Notes: generated from the letters alone by a model not told the origin. A DNA stretch of 64,000 nt from Pseudomonas pergaminensis (GCF_024112395.2 NZ_CP078013.2:1736001-1800000); one strand, 5' to 3'; shown: positions 1-12,898, counted from the first letter of the stretch. A program made the numbers and translations.

Positions 1-1753
1 GGCGCACACGGCCTGGGCCGGCGTTGTAGGCGGCGGAGGCGAGCACGCGGTTGCCGTTGAACTGGCTGTGCACCTGGCTAAGGTAAGCGGCGCCGAGCTG
101 GATGTTTTTGTCCGGGTCCAGCACCTGGGCGGGGGAGGCCAGGGGGATGCTGAACTTGCGCGCGGTTTCCTTGGCAGTGCCGGGCATGAGTTGCATCAGG
201 CCGCTGGCGCCGACGCCGGAGCGGGCGTCGTCCATGAAGGCGCTTTCCTGGCGGGTGATTGCAAACACCCAGCTGGAATGCAGGCCGCGTACCTTGGCTT
301 CACGCACCAGCGTGTCGCGGTGGGCCATCGGGAAGCGGATGTCCAAGTCGTCCCAATACTGCGCCTGGCTGATGGTGCGGATCGCCGGGAAGTACCACTT
401 CATGTCGTAGGCCAGCTTGGCCTGGGCGACCATCTCGTCGCGGTTGAAGTGACGGCTGACGTGGTACCACTCGCGGCGGCCATCCACGATCTGGCCTCGG
501 GCGTAGAACTCCAGGGCACGGCGCACGCCGGGGGTGTTGCGCACCTTGTTGAGCAGCGCCTGGCTCATCGGCAGCGGTTTGTTCTTCAACTGGTACGGGG
601 CCTTGGAGCGATCCGCCGCGAGGAAGCCGTAGAAGTCGCGCTCTTGCGACAGGTGCTTGTACAGGACCAGCGCTTGCGGGTTTTTCGGCTCGGCCAGTTC
701 CAGGCTGCGGGCCTGCCAGTAGCGCCAGCGGTTGGTGGTGGCCAGGTCTTGTGGGAGTTTGCGCGTCAACTGATAGGCATCTTCCCAGCGGGCCAGGCGC
801 AACAGCAGGCGCAGGCGCCACTCGGAGACGGTGTTGTCACGCAGTTCAGGGTCGTACTTGGTCATCACCTCGAGGGCGCGCGGGTCATAGCGCTTGGCCA
901 GGGTGAGGCCGATTTCGCGGGCGATCGACACTTTTTCGTCACGCGAGAAGTGCATGCTGCTGGCGTAGCCGTCGAGCAGGGCCATGGCCTTGTCCGGATC
1001 CTGGCGCGCCAGGCGACGCAAGCCGAGGCCCACGGCGTCAGACATGGCCTCAGTGGCCGGCAGGAAGCGTGACGGGTCGCTGAGCATGTCGGGCTTCTGC
1101 GCCACGTCCACCATCAAGCGACCTTGGGCGCCGAGGGTGGGCAGGGTTTTCACCAGGCTGTTGGCCAGGGCGTAGTTGCGCGCTTCGGCGGCGAGCTTGG
1201 CGCGGTCCCAGATCTTCTGTTCGGTGAGTTGGCCGTCTGCCGCCCACTGGCCGAAGGTGACATCGCAGGCCGCCGGTTGGGACTTGCCAGTCATCCAGAG
1301 TTTTTCGGCGGTCTTATAGCCTTCCGCCTTCAAGTTGTGGGTGAGTTGGTACTGGCCATGCAGGCAGTCCAGCTCGACGAAATTGAGCTTGGCGTCGTAG
1401 TACTTTTCAAAAGTCTGCCAGTCGCCACGCTCGGCCAGCCAGCGTAACCAGCGCAGTTTCATCCAGTTGGCCTGGGGCAGGTCGCCGTTTTTGGCGAGGA
1501 ACTGTTCGATTTCCTGGTTGCTCGCGGTTTTCAGGCGCGCCGTCAGTTCGTCATAGGCCAGGTACGGTGTCAGCGGGTAATCGGCCAGGGCCTGGCTGTA
1601 TTGCATGTACGGGCCGGTATCGCCCTTGGCCAGCGCGCGTTTGGCTTCATCGTAATATTGACGTTGGGTGGTGAGGTCCACGGCCTGGGCGGATTGAACG
1701 GCGGTGGCAGAGAGAAGCAGACAAGATAAAAGATTAAAAAGGCGACTGCGCAT
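1..1753 (-). CDS. slt: Soluble lytic murein transglycosylase (C-terminus cut by window edge)
   Basis: Periplasmic enzyme that cleaves the MurNAc-GlcNAc bond of peptidoglycan to give anhydro-muropeptides. The start at 1753 gives a signal peptide (MRSRLFNLLSC... ending AVQSAQA). A long alpha-helical superhelix region follows, and the SLT catalytic domain begins in the last ~80 visible residues with the family motif RQESAFM (catalytic Glu) and GLMQLMPGTA. The reading frame is open to base 1, so the C-terminal end of the catalytic domain is missing here. It is divergent from uup across 213 bases. The product also supplies the anhydro-muropeptides on which NagZ (encoded at 15564) acts during cell-wall recycling. 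Identification is strong. Confidence 0.93.
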   Translation of the reverse strand, partial: MRSRLFNLLSCLLLSATAVQSAQAVDLTTQRQYYDEAKRALAKGDTGPYMQYSQALADYPLTPYLAYDELTARLKTASNQEIEQFLAKNGDLPQANWMKLRWLRWLAERGDWQTFEKYYDAKLNFVELDCLHGQYQLTHNLKAEGYKTAEKLWMTGKSQPAACDVTFGQWAADGQLTEQKIWDRAKLAAEARNYALANSLVKTLPTLGAQGRLMVDVAQKPDMLSDPSRFLPATEAMSDAVGLGLRRLARQDPDKAMALLDGYASSMHFSRDEKVSIAREIGLTLAKRYDPRALEVMTKYDPELRDNTVSEWRLRLLLRLARWEDAYQLTRKLPQDLATTNRWRYWQARSLELAEPKNPQALVLYKHLSQERDFYGFLAADRSKAPYQLKNKPLPMSQALLNKVRNTPGVRRALEFYARGQIVDGRREWYHVSRHFNRDEMVAQAKLAYDMKWYFPAIRTISQAQYWDDLDIRFPMAHRDTLVREAKVRGLHSSWVFAITRQESAFMDDARSGVGASGLMQLMPGTAKETARKFSIPLASPAQVLDPDKNIQLGAAYLSQVHSQFNGNRVLASAAYNAGPGRVR

Positions 1754-1966
1754 GAGACGTCCGTGCAGAGAAATCACGACTAGCACCGGCACCGCCGACA
1801 CTGATTGCCCCTAGCTTAGCCTTTTGCCCGCAGCCTACGAAAGCTTTGCTGGCCGGTTCGTTCAAGTTCGCTGGAAATGTCCTACAGAACGTGTCGACAG
1901 CGAAAATGCCAGCCGCATCCCACCCCTAACTCAGGTAGAATGCGCGCCCAGTTTTTGGAGAAGCGT

Positions 1967-3889
1967 ATGACCCTGCTCAAATTCAGCGATGTGTCCCTTG
2001 CTTTCGGCGCTATGCCGTTGTTGGACAAGGTGTCCTGGCAGATCGCCCGTGGTGAGCGGGTGTGCATCATCGGCCGCAACGGCACCGGCAAATCCAGCAT
2101 GATGAAGCTGGTAAAAGGCGACCAGAAGCCCGACGACGGCTCTGTATGGCGCGCCCCGGGCCTCAAGATTGGCGAATTGCCGCAAGAATTGCCGGTGGCC
2201 GACGGACGGACAGTGTTCGACGTGGTTGCCGAAGGCCTGGACGGTGTGGGTGAGCTGCTTGCGCAATACCATCACCTGGCGCAGAACTGCGTCACCGAAG
2301 AAGACCTGGACAAGCTGATGCACGTCCAGCAGGACCTCGAAGCCCGTGATGGCTGGCGCCTGCAGCAACTGGTCGACAGCACCCTGAGCCGCCTGCAACT
2401 GCCGGCCGACAAGACCCTCGCCGAGTTGTCCGGCGGTTGGCGTCGTCGCGTGCTGCTGGCCCAGGCCCTGGTGTCCGAGCCCGACCTGCTGCTGCTCGAC
2501 GAACCGACCAACCACTTGGATATCGGCGCGATTGCCTGGCTGGAAGAAGCCCTCAAGGACTTCCAGGGCGCCGTGCTGTTCATCACGCACGACCGTTCCT
2601 TCCTGCAGAACCTGGCGACCCGCATCCTTGAACTTGATCGTGGCGGCCTGATCGACTGGAACGGCGACTACGCCAGCTTCCTGGTGCACAAGGAAGCCGC
2701 CCTGGCTGCCGAAGAAACCGCCAACGCGCTGTTCGACAAGAAGCTGGCCCAGGAAGAAGTCTGGATCCGCCAGGGCATCAAGGCCCGTCGCACCCGTAAC
2801 GAAGGCCGCGTGCGTGCCCTGAAGGCCCTGCGTGTAGAGCGCAGCGAGCGTCGTGAGCGCACCGGCAAGGCCAATATCCAGCTGGACACCGCCGACAAGT
2901 CGGGCAAGCAGGTGATGGTGCTGGAGAACGTCAGCTTCCACCACCCGGATGGCCCGTTCCTGATCAAGGACTTCTCCATGGTCCTGCAGCGCGGCGACCG
3001 TATCGGCCTGCTGGGCGCCAACGGTACCGGCAAGACCACCTTGCTCAAGCTGATGCTCAGCGGTCTGCAACCGACCAGCGGCACCGTGGAAGAAGGCACG
3101 CGCATCGACGTGGCCTACTTCGACCAGCTGCGCCACCAGCTGGACCTGGAAAAAACCGTGATCGACAACGTCGCCGAAGGCCGCGACTTTATCGACATCG
3201 ACGGCCAGAGCCGCCACGTGCTGAGCTACCTGGGCGACTTCCTGTTCAGCCCGCAACGTGCGCGTACACCGGTGAAAGCCTTGTCCGGTGGCGAGCGTGC
3301 GCGCCTGCTGCTGGCCAAGCTGTTCAGCAAGCCGGCCAACCTGCTGGTACTCGACGAACCGACCAACGACCTCGACGTGGAAACCCTCGAACTGCTTGAA
3401 GAAGTGCTGCTGACCTTCAACGGCACTGTGCTCATGGTCAGCCACGACCGGGCATTCCTCGACAACGTGGTCACCAGCACCCTGGTCTTCGAAGGTGAAG
3501 GCAAGGTGCGTGAATACGTCGGTGGTTACCAGGACTGGCTGCGCCAGGGTGGTTCGCCGCGTTTGCTGGGTGTGACCGAAAGCAAGTCCGGCAAGGCTGA
3601 CTTGACCTCGGCAGTCGTGGCGCCTGTGGTTGCCGAGGCTGCACCGGTCCAGGACGCTGCGCCGGCGGCCAAGAAAAAGCTCAGCTACAAGCTGCAACGG
3701 GAACTGGAAGCCTTGCCGGGTGATATCGACGCCAAGGAACAGCAGATTGCCGCGGTAGAGGCGCAAATGGCTGACGCGGGCTTCTACCTGCGTCCCGCGG
3801 CGGAAACCGCCAAGGTCATCGCCTCCCTGGAAACATTGAACCAGGAGCTGGAAGCGTTGGTTGAGCGTTGGGCCGAGCTGGATGCCTGA
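1967..3889 (+). CDS. uup: ABC-F family ATPase Uup
   Basis: Cytosolic ABC-F protein of 640 residues with no membrane domain; the family acts on ribosomes, and Uup is also linked to branched DNA intermediates. Two ATPase cassettes are visible. The first has Walker A GRNGTGKS (36-43), signature LSGGWRR (~160) and LLLDEPTNHLD. The second has Walker A GANGTGKT (~350), LSGGERAR (~438) and LVLDEPTNDLD. A charged linker joins the cassettes, and the C-terminal ~90 residues are a helical coiled coil typical of Uup. The ATG at 1967 is preferred over upstream in-frame codons because GGAG lies 6 bases before it and MTLLKFSDVS is the usual N-terminus. A strong terminator follows. Confidence 0.93.
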   Translation: MTLLKFSDVSLAFGAMPLLDKVSWQIARGERVCIIGRNGTGKSSMMKLVKGDQKPDDGSVWRAPGLKIGELPQELPVADGRTVFDVVAEGLDGVGELLAQYHHLAQNCVTEEDLDKLMHVQQDLEARDGWRLQQLVDSTLSRLQLPADKTLAELSGGWRRRVLLAQALVSEPDLLLLDEPTNHLDIGAIAWLEEALKDFQGAVLFITHDRSFLQNLATRILELDRGGLIDWNGDYASFLVHKEAALAAEETANALFDKKLAQEEVWIRQGIKARRTRNEGRVRALKALRVERSERRERTGKANIQLDTADKSGKQVMVLENVSFHHPDGPFLIKDFSMVLQRGDRIGLLGANGTGKTTLLKLMLSGLQPTSGTVEEGTRIDVAYFDQLRHQLDLEKTVIDNVAEGRDFIDIDGQSRHVLSYLGDFLFSPQRARTPVKALSGGERARLLLAKLFSKPANLLVLDEPTNDLDVETLELLEEVLLTFNGTVLMVSHDRAFLDNVVTSTLVFEGEGKVREYVGGYQDWLRQGGSPRLLGVTESKSGKADLTSAVVAPVVAEAAPVQDAAPAAKKKLSYKLQRELEALPGDIDAKEQQIAAVEAQMADAGFYLRPAAETAKVIASLETLNQELEALVERWAELDA

Positions 3890-3905
3890 GTGATTCCAGT
3901 GCATT

Positions 3906-3946
3906 AAAAAACCCGGTGTTCATCTGATGAACACCGGGTTTTTTAT
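3906..3946 (+). terminator. Rho-independent terminator after uup
   Basis: A GC-rich hairpin (ACCCGGTGTTCAT / ATGAACACCGGGT with a short loop) is followed by a T run and preceded by an A run, so it can also work on the minus strand for the convergent usp gene. Confidence 0.9.
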
Positions 3947-3952
3947 AGGAAC

Positions 3953-4045
3953 CTATAGGAGCCGGCTTGCCCGCGATTGCATTCTGTCAGGCCATACATC
4001 TGATGGCTGACAGTCCGCTATCGCTGGCAAGCCAGCTCCTACAAG
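3953..4045. repeat. REPIN-type inverted REP pair
   Basis: Two inverted copies of a REP motif (TAGGAGCCGGCTTGCC... and GGCAAGCCAGCTCCTA) flank a spacer that itself contains TGTCAG/CTGACA. This is the doublet form of Pseudomonas REP sequences and sits between the convergent ends of uup and usp. Confidence 0.8.
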
Positions 4046-4047
4046 GG

Positions 4048-4488
4048 TTATGCGTTTTTGATCAGTTTGACGGCCAGCACATCGCACGGCGCACCATGCA
4101 GCACATCATTGGCTGTAGAACCCAGCAACAACGCCAAACCGTGACGACCATGGCTACCCACCACGATCAAGTCGCAAGCCTTTTCCTTGGCCAGATGGTG
4201 GATTTCCTGGCGCGGTTGGCCGTACGTCAGGTGGCAGTCTTCCTTTTTCAGGTGCGGGTATTTGAGAATCAAACGGTCCAGGCGCTCCTTGGCCTGGTCA
4301 AATTGTTGTTGCTGCAACTGGGAAAGGTCCATGGGCACGTCGCCACCAAAGGCCATGGCCATGGGCTCGACGATATGCACCAGCGACAGTGTGGCGCCAT
4401 TGGCCAATGCAGATTCCTGCGCGCGCTTGATCACCGGATCGCACTCTTCGGTCAGATCGACAGCGACCAGAATATGTTGGTAGGGCAT
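4048..4488 (-). CDS. Universal stress protein (UspA family)
   Basis: A single-domain Usp protein of 146 residues. The N-terminal strand is MPYQHILVAVDLTEE, and the C-terminal part carries the ATP-binding signature (VVGSHGRHGLALLLGSTAN), so it is likely an ATP-binding Usp. The start at 4488 is chosen over an in-frame ATG 15 bases upstream because GGAGGA lies directly in front of it. It is convergent with uup and separated from it by a terminator and a REP pair. The family is induced by growth arrest and stress; the particular target cannot be told from sequence. Confidence 0.9.
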   Translation of the reverse strand: MPYQHILVAVDLTEECDPVIKRAQESALANGATLSLVHIVEPMAMAFGGDVPMDLSQLQQQQFDQAKERLDRLILKYPHLKKEDCHLTYGQPRQEIHHLAKEKACDLIVVGSHGRHGLALLLGSTANDVLHGAPCDVLAVKLIKNA

Positions 4489-4593
4489 GAGGCGTTCCTC
4501 CAAGGGACTGCAATATGTTCAGTATGGCTGCTTTCAAGCGGATGGGGTTGCGTCAGGTCAAATCCGCTCATCTAGAAATTCGGGAGTACACAT

Positions 4594-5031
4594 ATGACGG
4601 TCTGGATAGTGGTGTCAATCCTTGTGGTGGTTCTGAGCCCCCTGGCATGGCTGCGCCCGTCGCGCCACCAGAGCGGGCGCATGGCCCTGCGCATGGAGGC
4701 ACGCCGCATCGGCCTGGCTATGCAATTGGCACCTCAGGAGTGGCCGCACTGGCTCAAGCCAGAGCCGCCGAGCCCCTGCGCTCAGTACTGCCGGCCACGG
4801 CGGGGCAGCACCCCGGCGATCTGGAGTTACTGGCAGTTGGAGCCGGGGGTGTGGGTCAATCAGTGGCGCGAAGTGTGCGTGGATGAGAAGTTGTTGCCGC
4901 ATTTTGCAACGCTGCCGGCCAACGTCTACAAGGTCGAGGCCGACAAGCAGATGATCGCCTTGTATTGGGGCGAGAAGGGTGAGGCGAGCGTGTTGAAGGC
5001 TATCGATACGCTGCTCAAGGCCTTGGCCTGA
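4594..5031 (+). CDS. Small membrane-anchored protein of unknown function
   Basis: 145 residues with one N-terminal membrane segment (about residues 3-19, TVWIVVSILVVVLSPLAWL) followed by a basic, Trp-rich soluble part containing the Cys-containing stretch CAQYCRPRRG. GGGAG lies ahead of the ATG. It is divergent from the usp gene across 105 bases. I recognise no domain. The single anchor with an Arg-rich segment directly after it suggests that the C-terminal part is cytoplasmic. Confidence 0.75.
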   Translation: MTVWIVVSILVVVLSPLAWLRPSRHQSGRMALRMEARRIGLAMQLAPQEWPHWLKPEPPSPCAQYCRPRRGSTPAIWSYWQLEPGVWVNQWREVCVDEKLLPHFATLPANVYKVEADKQMIALYWGEKGEASVLKAIDTLLKALA

Positions 5032-5061
5032 CACCGACCCTGGCGGCCTGCGACAACCCCC

Positions 5062-5147
5062 TGTAGGAGCCCGGCTTGCCGGCGATGGCGTTCTCAAGAT
5101 TGGCGCAATGTTTGCGGGCCCCATCGTCGGCAAGCCGGGCTCCTACA
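5062..5147. repeat. REPIN-type inverted REP pair
   Basis: TGTAGGAGCCCGGCTTGCCGGCGAT and its inverted copy ATCGTCGGCAAGCCGGGCTCCTACA form a near-perfect palindrome around a ~36-base spacer. It belongs to the same TAGGAGC-type REP family as the pair at 3953. Confidence 0.85.
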
Positions 5148-5178
5148 AAGGGCGTGCAAATCATGGAAAACGGCAGGC

Positions 5179-5276
5179 AATAAAAAGCCCGACATCATCA
5201 TCGGGCTGGAGTTGGCCAGGCAGGCCGGTAAACCTGTGGTACCCGCGTCGGATGTTCATCCAGGCGCGTTACGGTT
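5179..5276 (-). ncRNA. Predicted small RNA, about 95 nt
   Basis: On the minus strand a canonical intrinsic terminator (AGCCCGA, loop of 8, TCGGGCT, then TTTTATT; 5179-5207) lies in a 619-base intergenic region with no minus-strand gene upstream of it for over 4 kb. About 75 bases before the terminator is GCTAGGCTAG (5280-5289), which resembles the stationary-phase sigma factor -10 consensus (CTA-N2-CT) and would place a start near 5276. No start codon with a ribosome site lies between them. A hairpin-and-terminator transcript under RpoS control would be like known Pseudomonas sRNAs such as RgsA, but I cannot confirm identity with any family. Confidence 0.5.
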
Positions 5277-5474
5277 GTCGCTAGCCTAGCGGCATATCCG
5301 CTTCTGTACAGCTTTTTCCCGCATCTTTTCTATTATTGATTTCGTGAATATTTGAATATTGATGAATCACGGGCTTAGGGCCGGGGTTCTGAAATGACTG
5401 GAAAGTCGCGTTTTTCCTAGCCTTTCGAGCCATTGACAATTGTCCGGAATTGGATGAAGGTGGCGTACCCAAAT

Positions 5475-5501
5475 CAAACGGGCGTATGAATTGAGCGTTT
5501 G
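5475..5501. promoter_or_regulatory. Probable tandem PsrA operator upstream of fadB
   Basis: CAAAC-N4-GTATG and GAATT-N4-GTTTG are two 14-base boxes that share one base, 27 bases in total. The PsrA consensus is (C/G)AAAC-N2-4-GTTT(G/C). Each box here has one good half-site, and the spacing and overlap are identical to the perfect pair in front of psrA at 14678-14704. PsrA control of the fadBA operon is established in P. aeruginosa, so this is a plausible operator 150 bases before the fadB start. Confidence 0.6.
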
Positions 5502-5650
5502 TCTGTCAGACTGCTCATACAGAACCCCGACTATCGCATTGGCGGGTGTGCCTGGCGGATTGGCATGAGCATTGACGCAACGGTCAGTGTCCAACCAGAG
5601 GCCAGCGTCCAATGTGTACTGTTCAGCTTCCATATCGTGGAGATCAGTTG

Positions 5651-9003
<3,353 letters not shown>

Positions 9004-9021
9004 GCGTTGGGTTGACGGAAG

Positions 9022-9051
9022 CCGGGGCCCAGTGCCCCGGTTTTTGTTTTT
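9022..9051 (+). terminator. Terminator of the fadBA operon
   Basis: CCGGGGC and GCCCCGG form the stem around a short loop and are followed by TTTTTGTTTTT. Confidence 0.9.
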
Positions 9052-9099
9052 GGGCAGATTTGAATTTTTTTTTAATAAATTTTGTAAGAGGGCCAGAGC

Positions 9100-9336
9100 A
9101 TGAAAGTCGAACCAGGGCTCTACCAGCATTATAAAGGTCCGCAGTACCGTGTTTTCAATGTGGCGCGGCACTCCGAGACCGAAGAAGAAGTGGTGTTTTA
9201 CCAAGCACTGTATGGCGATTACGGCTTTTGGGTGCGCCCATTGAGCATGTTTGTGGAGACCGTCGAAGTTGACGGCGAGCAGGTCCCGCGCTTTGCTTTG
9301 GTCCAGGCCGAACCCAGTCTTTTTTCAGGGCAATAA
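9100..9336 (+). CDS. DUF1653 domain protein
   Basis: A 78-residue soluble protein that is nearly all DUF1653: the N-terminal PGLYQHYKGPQYRV and the central EVVFYQALYGDYGFWVRPLSMF are the family signatures. The fold is a small beta barrel of unknown function. AGAGG precedes the ATG by 7 bases. It lies alone between fadA and topA, with an AT-rich stretch (TTTTTTTTTAATAAATTTTG) just upstream that could hold its promoter. Confidence 0.85.
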   Translation: MKVEPGLYQHYKGPQYRVFNVARHSETEEEVVFYQALYGDYGFWVRPLSMFVETVEVDGEQVPRFALVQAEPSLFSGQ

Positions 9337-9450
9337 CGGCAGGTCGCGCAGAATGCTGCGCTTGACCTCACCTTGTTGCCACTATATATAGCGTTGCCGC
9401 GACAGGCGCCAACTGCCTTTCACTTCTCGAATTCAGGAATTTTCCGATCC

Positions 9451-12072
9451 ATGGGCAAATCGCTGGTCATTGTGGAATCCCCGGCTAAGGCCAAGACCAT
9501 CAACAAGTACTTGGGCAACGAGTACGTGGTGAAGTCGAGTATCGGCCATATCCGAGACCTGCCCACCAGCGGTTCGGCTAGCGCCAGCAAGGAGCCAGCC
9601 GCCAAGCGCGGCAAGGCGGCTGCGGGCGAAGGTCCGGTACTTACCCCTAAAGAGAAAGCGCGCAAGCAGCTGGTCTCGCGCATGGGGGTGGACCCGGATC
9701 ATGGCTGGAAGGCCAAGTACGAAATCCTTCCAGGCAAGGAAAAGGTCATCGAAGAGCTGCGCCGGCTCGCCAAAGATGCCGACACCATCTATCTCGCAAC
9801 GGACTTGGACCGCGAAGGGGAAGCCATTGCCTGGCACCTGCGGGAAGCCATCGGCGGTGATGACAGCCGCTACAAGCGTGTGGTGTTCAACGAGATCACC
9901 AAGAAAGCCATCCAGGAAGCCTTCTCCAAACCGGGCGAACTGGACATCGACCGCGTCAACGCCCAGCAGGCCCGGCGCTTCCTCGACCGCGTCGTGGGCT
10001 ACATGGTTTCGCCACTGCTGTGGGCCAAGATCGCCCGTGGCCTGTCCGCCGGCCGTGTGCAATCGGTTGCGGTGAAGCTGGTGGTGGAGCGTGAGCGCGA
10101 GATTCGTGCGTTCATCCCCGAAGAGTACTGGGAAGTCCACGCCGACCTCGGCACCGCCAAGGGTGCCAACGTGCGCTTTGAAGTGGCCCGCGAGAAAGGC
10201 GAGGCCTTCAAGCCGCTGAACGAAGCCCAGGCCATGGCCGCGCTGGAGAAGCTCAAGTCTTCCAGCTACAGCATCGTCAAGCGTGAAGACAAACCGACCA
10301 GCAGCAAGCCATCGGCGCCGTTCATCACGTCCACCCTGCAACAGGCCGCGAGTAACCGCCTGGGCTTTGGTGTGAAGAAAACCATGATGATGGCCCAGCG
10401 CTTGTACGAGGCCGGCTACATCACTTATATGCGTACCGACTCCACCAACCTGTCGGTGGACGCAGTCGCGATGGCGCGTACTTATATTGAAAGCGAGTTC
10501 GGCAAGAAGTACCTGCCGGAGAAGCCAAACGTCTACAGCAGCAAGGAAGGCGCACAGGAGGCTCACGAAGCGATTCGTCCGTCCGACGCCAACACCGAGC
10601 CAAGCAAGCTGAGCGGCATGGAGCGCGATGCTGAGCGCCTCTACGAGCTGATCTGGCGCCAGTTCCTGGCCTGCCAGATGCTGCCGGCGCAATACCTGTC
10701 CACTACGGTGAGCGTGGGCGCTGGCGACTTCGAGCTGCGTGCCAAGGGCCGCATCCTCAAGTTCGACGGCTACACCCGCGTGATGCCGCAAATTGCCAAG
10801 CCAGGCGATGATGACGTGCTGCCGGACATGGCCCAGGGCGATACGTTGAAGCTGATCAAGCTTGACCCGTCCCAGCACTTCACCAAGCCGCCGGCGCGTT
10901 ATTCGGAAGCCAGCCTGGTCAAAGAGATGGAAAAGCGCGGTATCGGTCGTCCTTCGACCTACGCGGCGATCATCTCGACCATTCAGGACCGCGGCTACGT
11001 GGCGCTGCACAACCGTCGTTTCTATTCGGAAAAGATGGGCGATATCGTCACAGAGCGACTGTCCGAGAGCTTCTCCAACCTGATGGACTACGGCTTCACC
11101 GCCGGCATGGAAGAGAACCTCGATGACGTGGCTCAGGGCGAGCGCGACTGGAAAAATGTGCTGGACGAGTTCTACGGCGACTTCAAGAAGAAACTCGAAG
11201 TGGCCGAAAGCCCAGAGAGCGGCATGCGCGCCAACCAGCCGGTGATGACTGACATCCCGTGCCTGACCTGCGGCCGTCCGATGCAGATTCGTACCGCGTC
11301 CACCGGCGTGTTCCTCGGTTGCTCGGGCTACAGCCTGCCGCCGAAAGAGCGCTGCAAGGCCACGGTCAACCTGGTGCCGGGCGATGAAATCGCTGCGGAC
11401 GACGAGGGTGAATCCGAGTCGCTGGTACTGCGTGGCAAGCACCGCTGCCCGATCTGCAGCACTGCGATGGATGCTTACCTGCTCGATGAGAAGCACAAGC
11501 TGCACATCTGCGGTAACAACCCGGATTGCGACGGCTACGAGATCGAAGAAGGCAGCTACCGCATCAAGGGCTACGAAGGCCCAAGCCTGGAATGCGACAA
11601 GTGCGGCAGCGAGATGCAGCTCAAGACTGGCCGGTTCGGCAAGTTCTTCGGCTGCACCAACCCGACGTGCAAGAACACCCGCAAACTGCTGAAGAGCGGT
11701 GACGCGGCGCCGCCGAAGATGGACCCGGTGAAGATGCCCGAGCTCAAGTGCGAGAAGGTCAACGACACCTACATCCTGCGTGATGGCGCTTCGGGGCTGT
11801 TCCTGGCTGCCAGCCAGTTCCCGAAAAACCGCGAGACCCGCGCACCGCTGGTGCTGGAAATCGTGCCGCACAAGGACGAGATCGATCCGAAGTACCACTT
11901 CCTGTGTGAAGCGCCGAAGAAGGACCCGGACGGTCGCCCGGCCGTGATCCGCTACAGCCGCAAGACCAAGGAGCAGTACGTGCAGTCCGAAGTAGACGGC
12001 AAGCCGACTGGCTGGAAAGCGTTCTACGACGGTGGCAAGTGGAAGGTCGAGGACAAGCGCCAGGGCGCTTGA
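9451..12072 (+). CDS. topA: DNA topoisomerase I
   Basis: Type IA topoisomerase of 873 residues that relaxes negative supercoils. The N-terminal Toprim domain shows [11 protein letters not shown] and [14 protein letters not shown]. The catalytic Tyr lies in [13 protein letters not shown] (about residue 330). The C-terminal end carries three four-cysteine zinc modules (CLTCGRP...C, CPICSTA...C, CDKCGSE...CTNPTC) followed by a basic tail, as usual in Gammaproteobacteria. The ATG at 9451 ([10 protein letters not shown]) is the conserved N-terminus; the longer in-frame extension upstream has no support. It ends at a strong terminator. Confidence 0.97.
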   Translation: MGKSLVIVESPAKAKTINKYLGNEYVVKSSIGHIRDLPTSGSASASKEPAAKRGKAAAGEGPVLTPKEKARKQLVSRMGVDPDHGWKAKYEILPGKEKVIEELRRLAKDADTIYLATDLDREGEAIAWHLREAIGGDDSRYKRVVFNEITKKAIQEAFSKPGELDIDRVNAQQARRFLDRVVGYMVSPLLWAKIARGLSAGRVQSVAVKLVVEREREIRAFIPEEYWEVHADLGTAKGANVRFEVAREKGEAFKPLNEAQAMAALEKLKSSSYSIVKREDKPTSSKPSAPFITSTLQQAASNRLGFGVKKTMMMAQRLYEAGYITYMRTDSTNLSVDAVAMARTYIESEFGKKYLPEKPNVYSSKEGAQEAHEAIRPSDANTEPSKLSGMERDAERLYELIWRQFLACQMLPAQYLSTTVSVGAGDFELRAKGRILKFDGYTRVMPQIAKPGDDDVLPDMAQGDTLKLIKLDPSQHFTKPPARYSEASLVKEMEKRGIGRPSTYAAIISTIQDRGYVALHNRRFYSEKMGDIVTERLSESFSNLMDYGFTAGMEENLDDVAQGERDWKNVLDEFYGDFKKKLEVAESPESGMRANQPVMTDIPCLTCGRPMQIRTASTGVFLGCSGYSLPPKERCKATVNLVPGDEIAADDEGESESLVLRGKHRCPICSTAMDAYLLDEKHKLHICGNNPDCDGYEIEEGSYRIKGYEGPSLECDKCGSEMQLKTGRFGKFFGCTNPTCKNTRKLLKSGDAAPPKMDPVKMPELKCEKVNDTYILRDGASGLFLAASQFPKNRETRAPLVLEIVPHKDEIDPKYHFLCEAPKKDPDGRPAVIRYSRKTKEQYVQSEVDGKPTGWKAFYDGGKWKVEDKRQGA

Positions 12073-12092
12073 TCGACTAATCTGCGAAATAC

Positions 12093-12122
12093 AAAGGCCG
12101 CCTGCATAGGCGGCCTTTTTTT
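12093..12122 (+). terminator. Terminator after topA
   Basis: AAAGGCCGCC / GGCGGCCTTT hairpin with a 4-base loop and a run of seven T. Confidence 0.9.
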
Positions 12123-12198
12123 GCGCTTGCAGTGCGCTCGGCTGATCCTTGACACTGTTAAGCCAGCATCACGCTTATTCGTTGTGGAGATTGCCGTC

Positions 12199-12720
12199 AT
12201 GGCCAACGAACTCTATACCCGTACCAATCAGAAAATTTACTTCGCGGGTTTGTCCCTGGAAGCCCTTGGCCGTGCCGAGGAAGGGAAGGAGATGAACGCC
12301 ATCGCGCTGGTCCAGGCAGGGCGTGAAGCGGCGCTGTTCCACCTTTACGGCGCCTTGCTGGGCTTGTGCCATGAAATCGCCGGGTTCTACCGCCTGCCCC
12401 AGGCCGGTTCGCCGCGTGCGGAAATGATCATGAATCGCGAAGTGCTGGATTCGATGGCGATTCCTGAGCTGGCCGAGCTGGTCGAAATGGCGCAAAGCCC
12501 TGACAGTTGGGTGGCGCGTTTGCTCAAGGCGCATGCGGATATGTTCCAGCCACCGCGTATTCCGCATGTGCCCAAGGGCGATGTGACGCAGCCGCTGATC
12601 GTGGCGGTTGCGGTGGAAGAGGAAGAACCCAAGCCGTTGAGCCGTGAAGAGCTGGAGGGCTGGCGTCAGGAACTGAAAAAGATGGCGCTGCGCTTTCGCG
12701 AAGGCCTGAACGAATGCTGA
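12199..12720 (+). CDS. Conserved protein, DUF6586 type
   Basis: A 173-residue soluble, mostly helical protein found after topA in Pseudomonas. The start at 12199 (MANELYTRTNQK) has GTGGAGA 9 bases before it and replaces a longer in-frame opening. The N-terminal half is rich in Ala/Leu helices (IALVQAGREAALFHLYGALLGLCHEIAGFY), and an acidic linker (VEEEEPKPLS) precedes a C-terminal helix. No catalytic motif is seen. The family assignment is from recall and the function is unknown. Confidence 0.75.
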   Translation: MANELYTRTNQKIYFAGLSLEALGRAEEGKEMNAIALVQAGREAALFHLYGALLGLCHEIAGFYRLPQAGSPRAEMIMNREVLDSMAIPELAELVEMAQSPDSWVARLLKAHADMFQPPRIPHVPKGDVTQPLIVAVAVEEEEPKPLSREELEGWRQELKKMALRFREGLNEC

Positions 12721-12725
12721 TCTCC

Positions 12726-12750
12726 TTGTAGGAGCCGGCTTGCCGGCGAT
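12726..12750. repeat. Single REP element
   Basis: TGTAGGAGCCGGCTTGCCGGCGATG matches the REP motif of 5062. Only a weak inverted remnant (ATCGAAGCCGGCGA, ~12790) lies downstream, so this is a singlet or decayed pair. Confidence 0.65.
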
Positions 12751-12898
12751 GCAGGTATCTCGGAGTGTGAGGCGCAACGCGTTGTAGCCATCGAAGCCGG
12801 CGACCATTCATCAAGCTGTCAACAAACCTGTTCAGATCCTCTGCGGGGCTGGGTGGATGACTGATATAATCCCGGCCTTTCGTGGAGAACAGACTTTT

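Noticed and set aside
68..1072. Open frame of 334 codons on the plus strand at the left end
   Set aside because: It is a shadow of slt, which has a signal peptide and SLT motifs on the other strand.
1931..3904. Long open frame of 657 codons antisense to uup
   Set aside because: It is the complement of a clear ABC-F gene in GC-rich DNA; the translation is low-complexity and has no ribosome site. Similar long frames antisense to fadB, topA, mfd and the sheath gene were rejected for the same reason.
5281..5633. Small minus-strand open frames between the sRNA and fadB
   Set aside because: They lack ribosome sites, overlap each other and cover the fadB regulatory region; composition is not protein-like.
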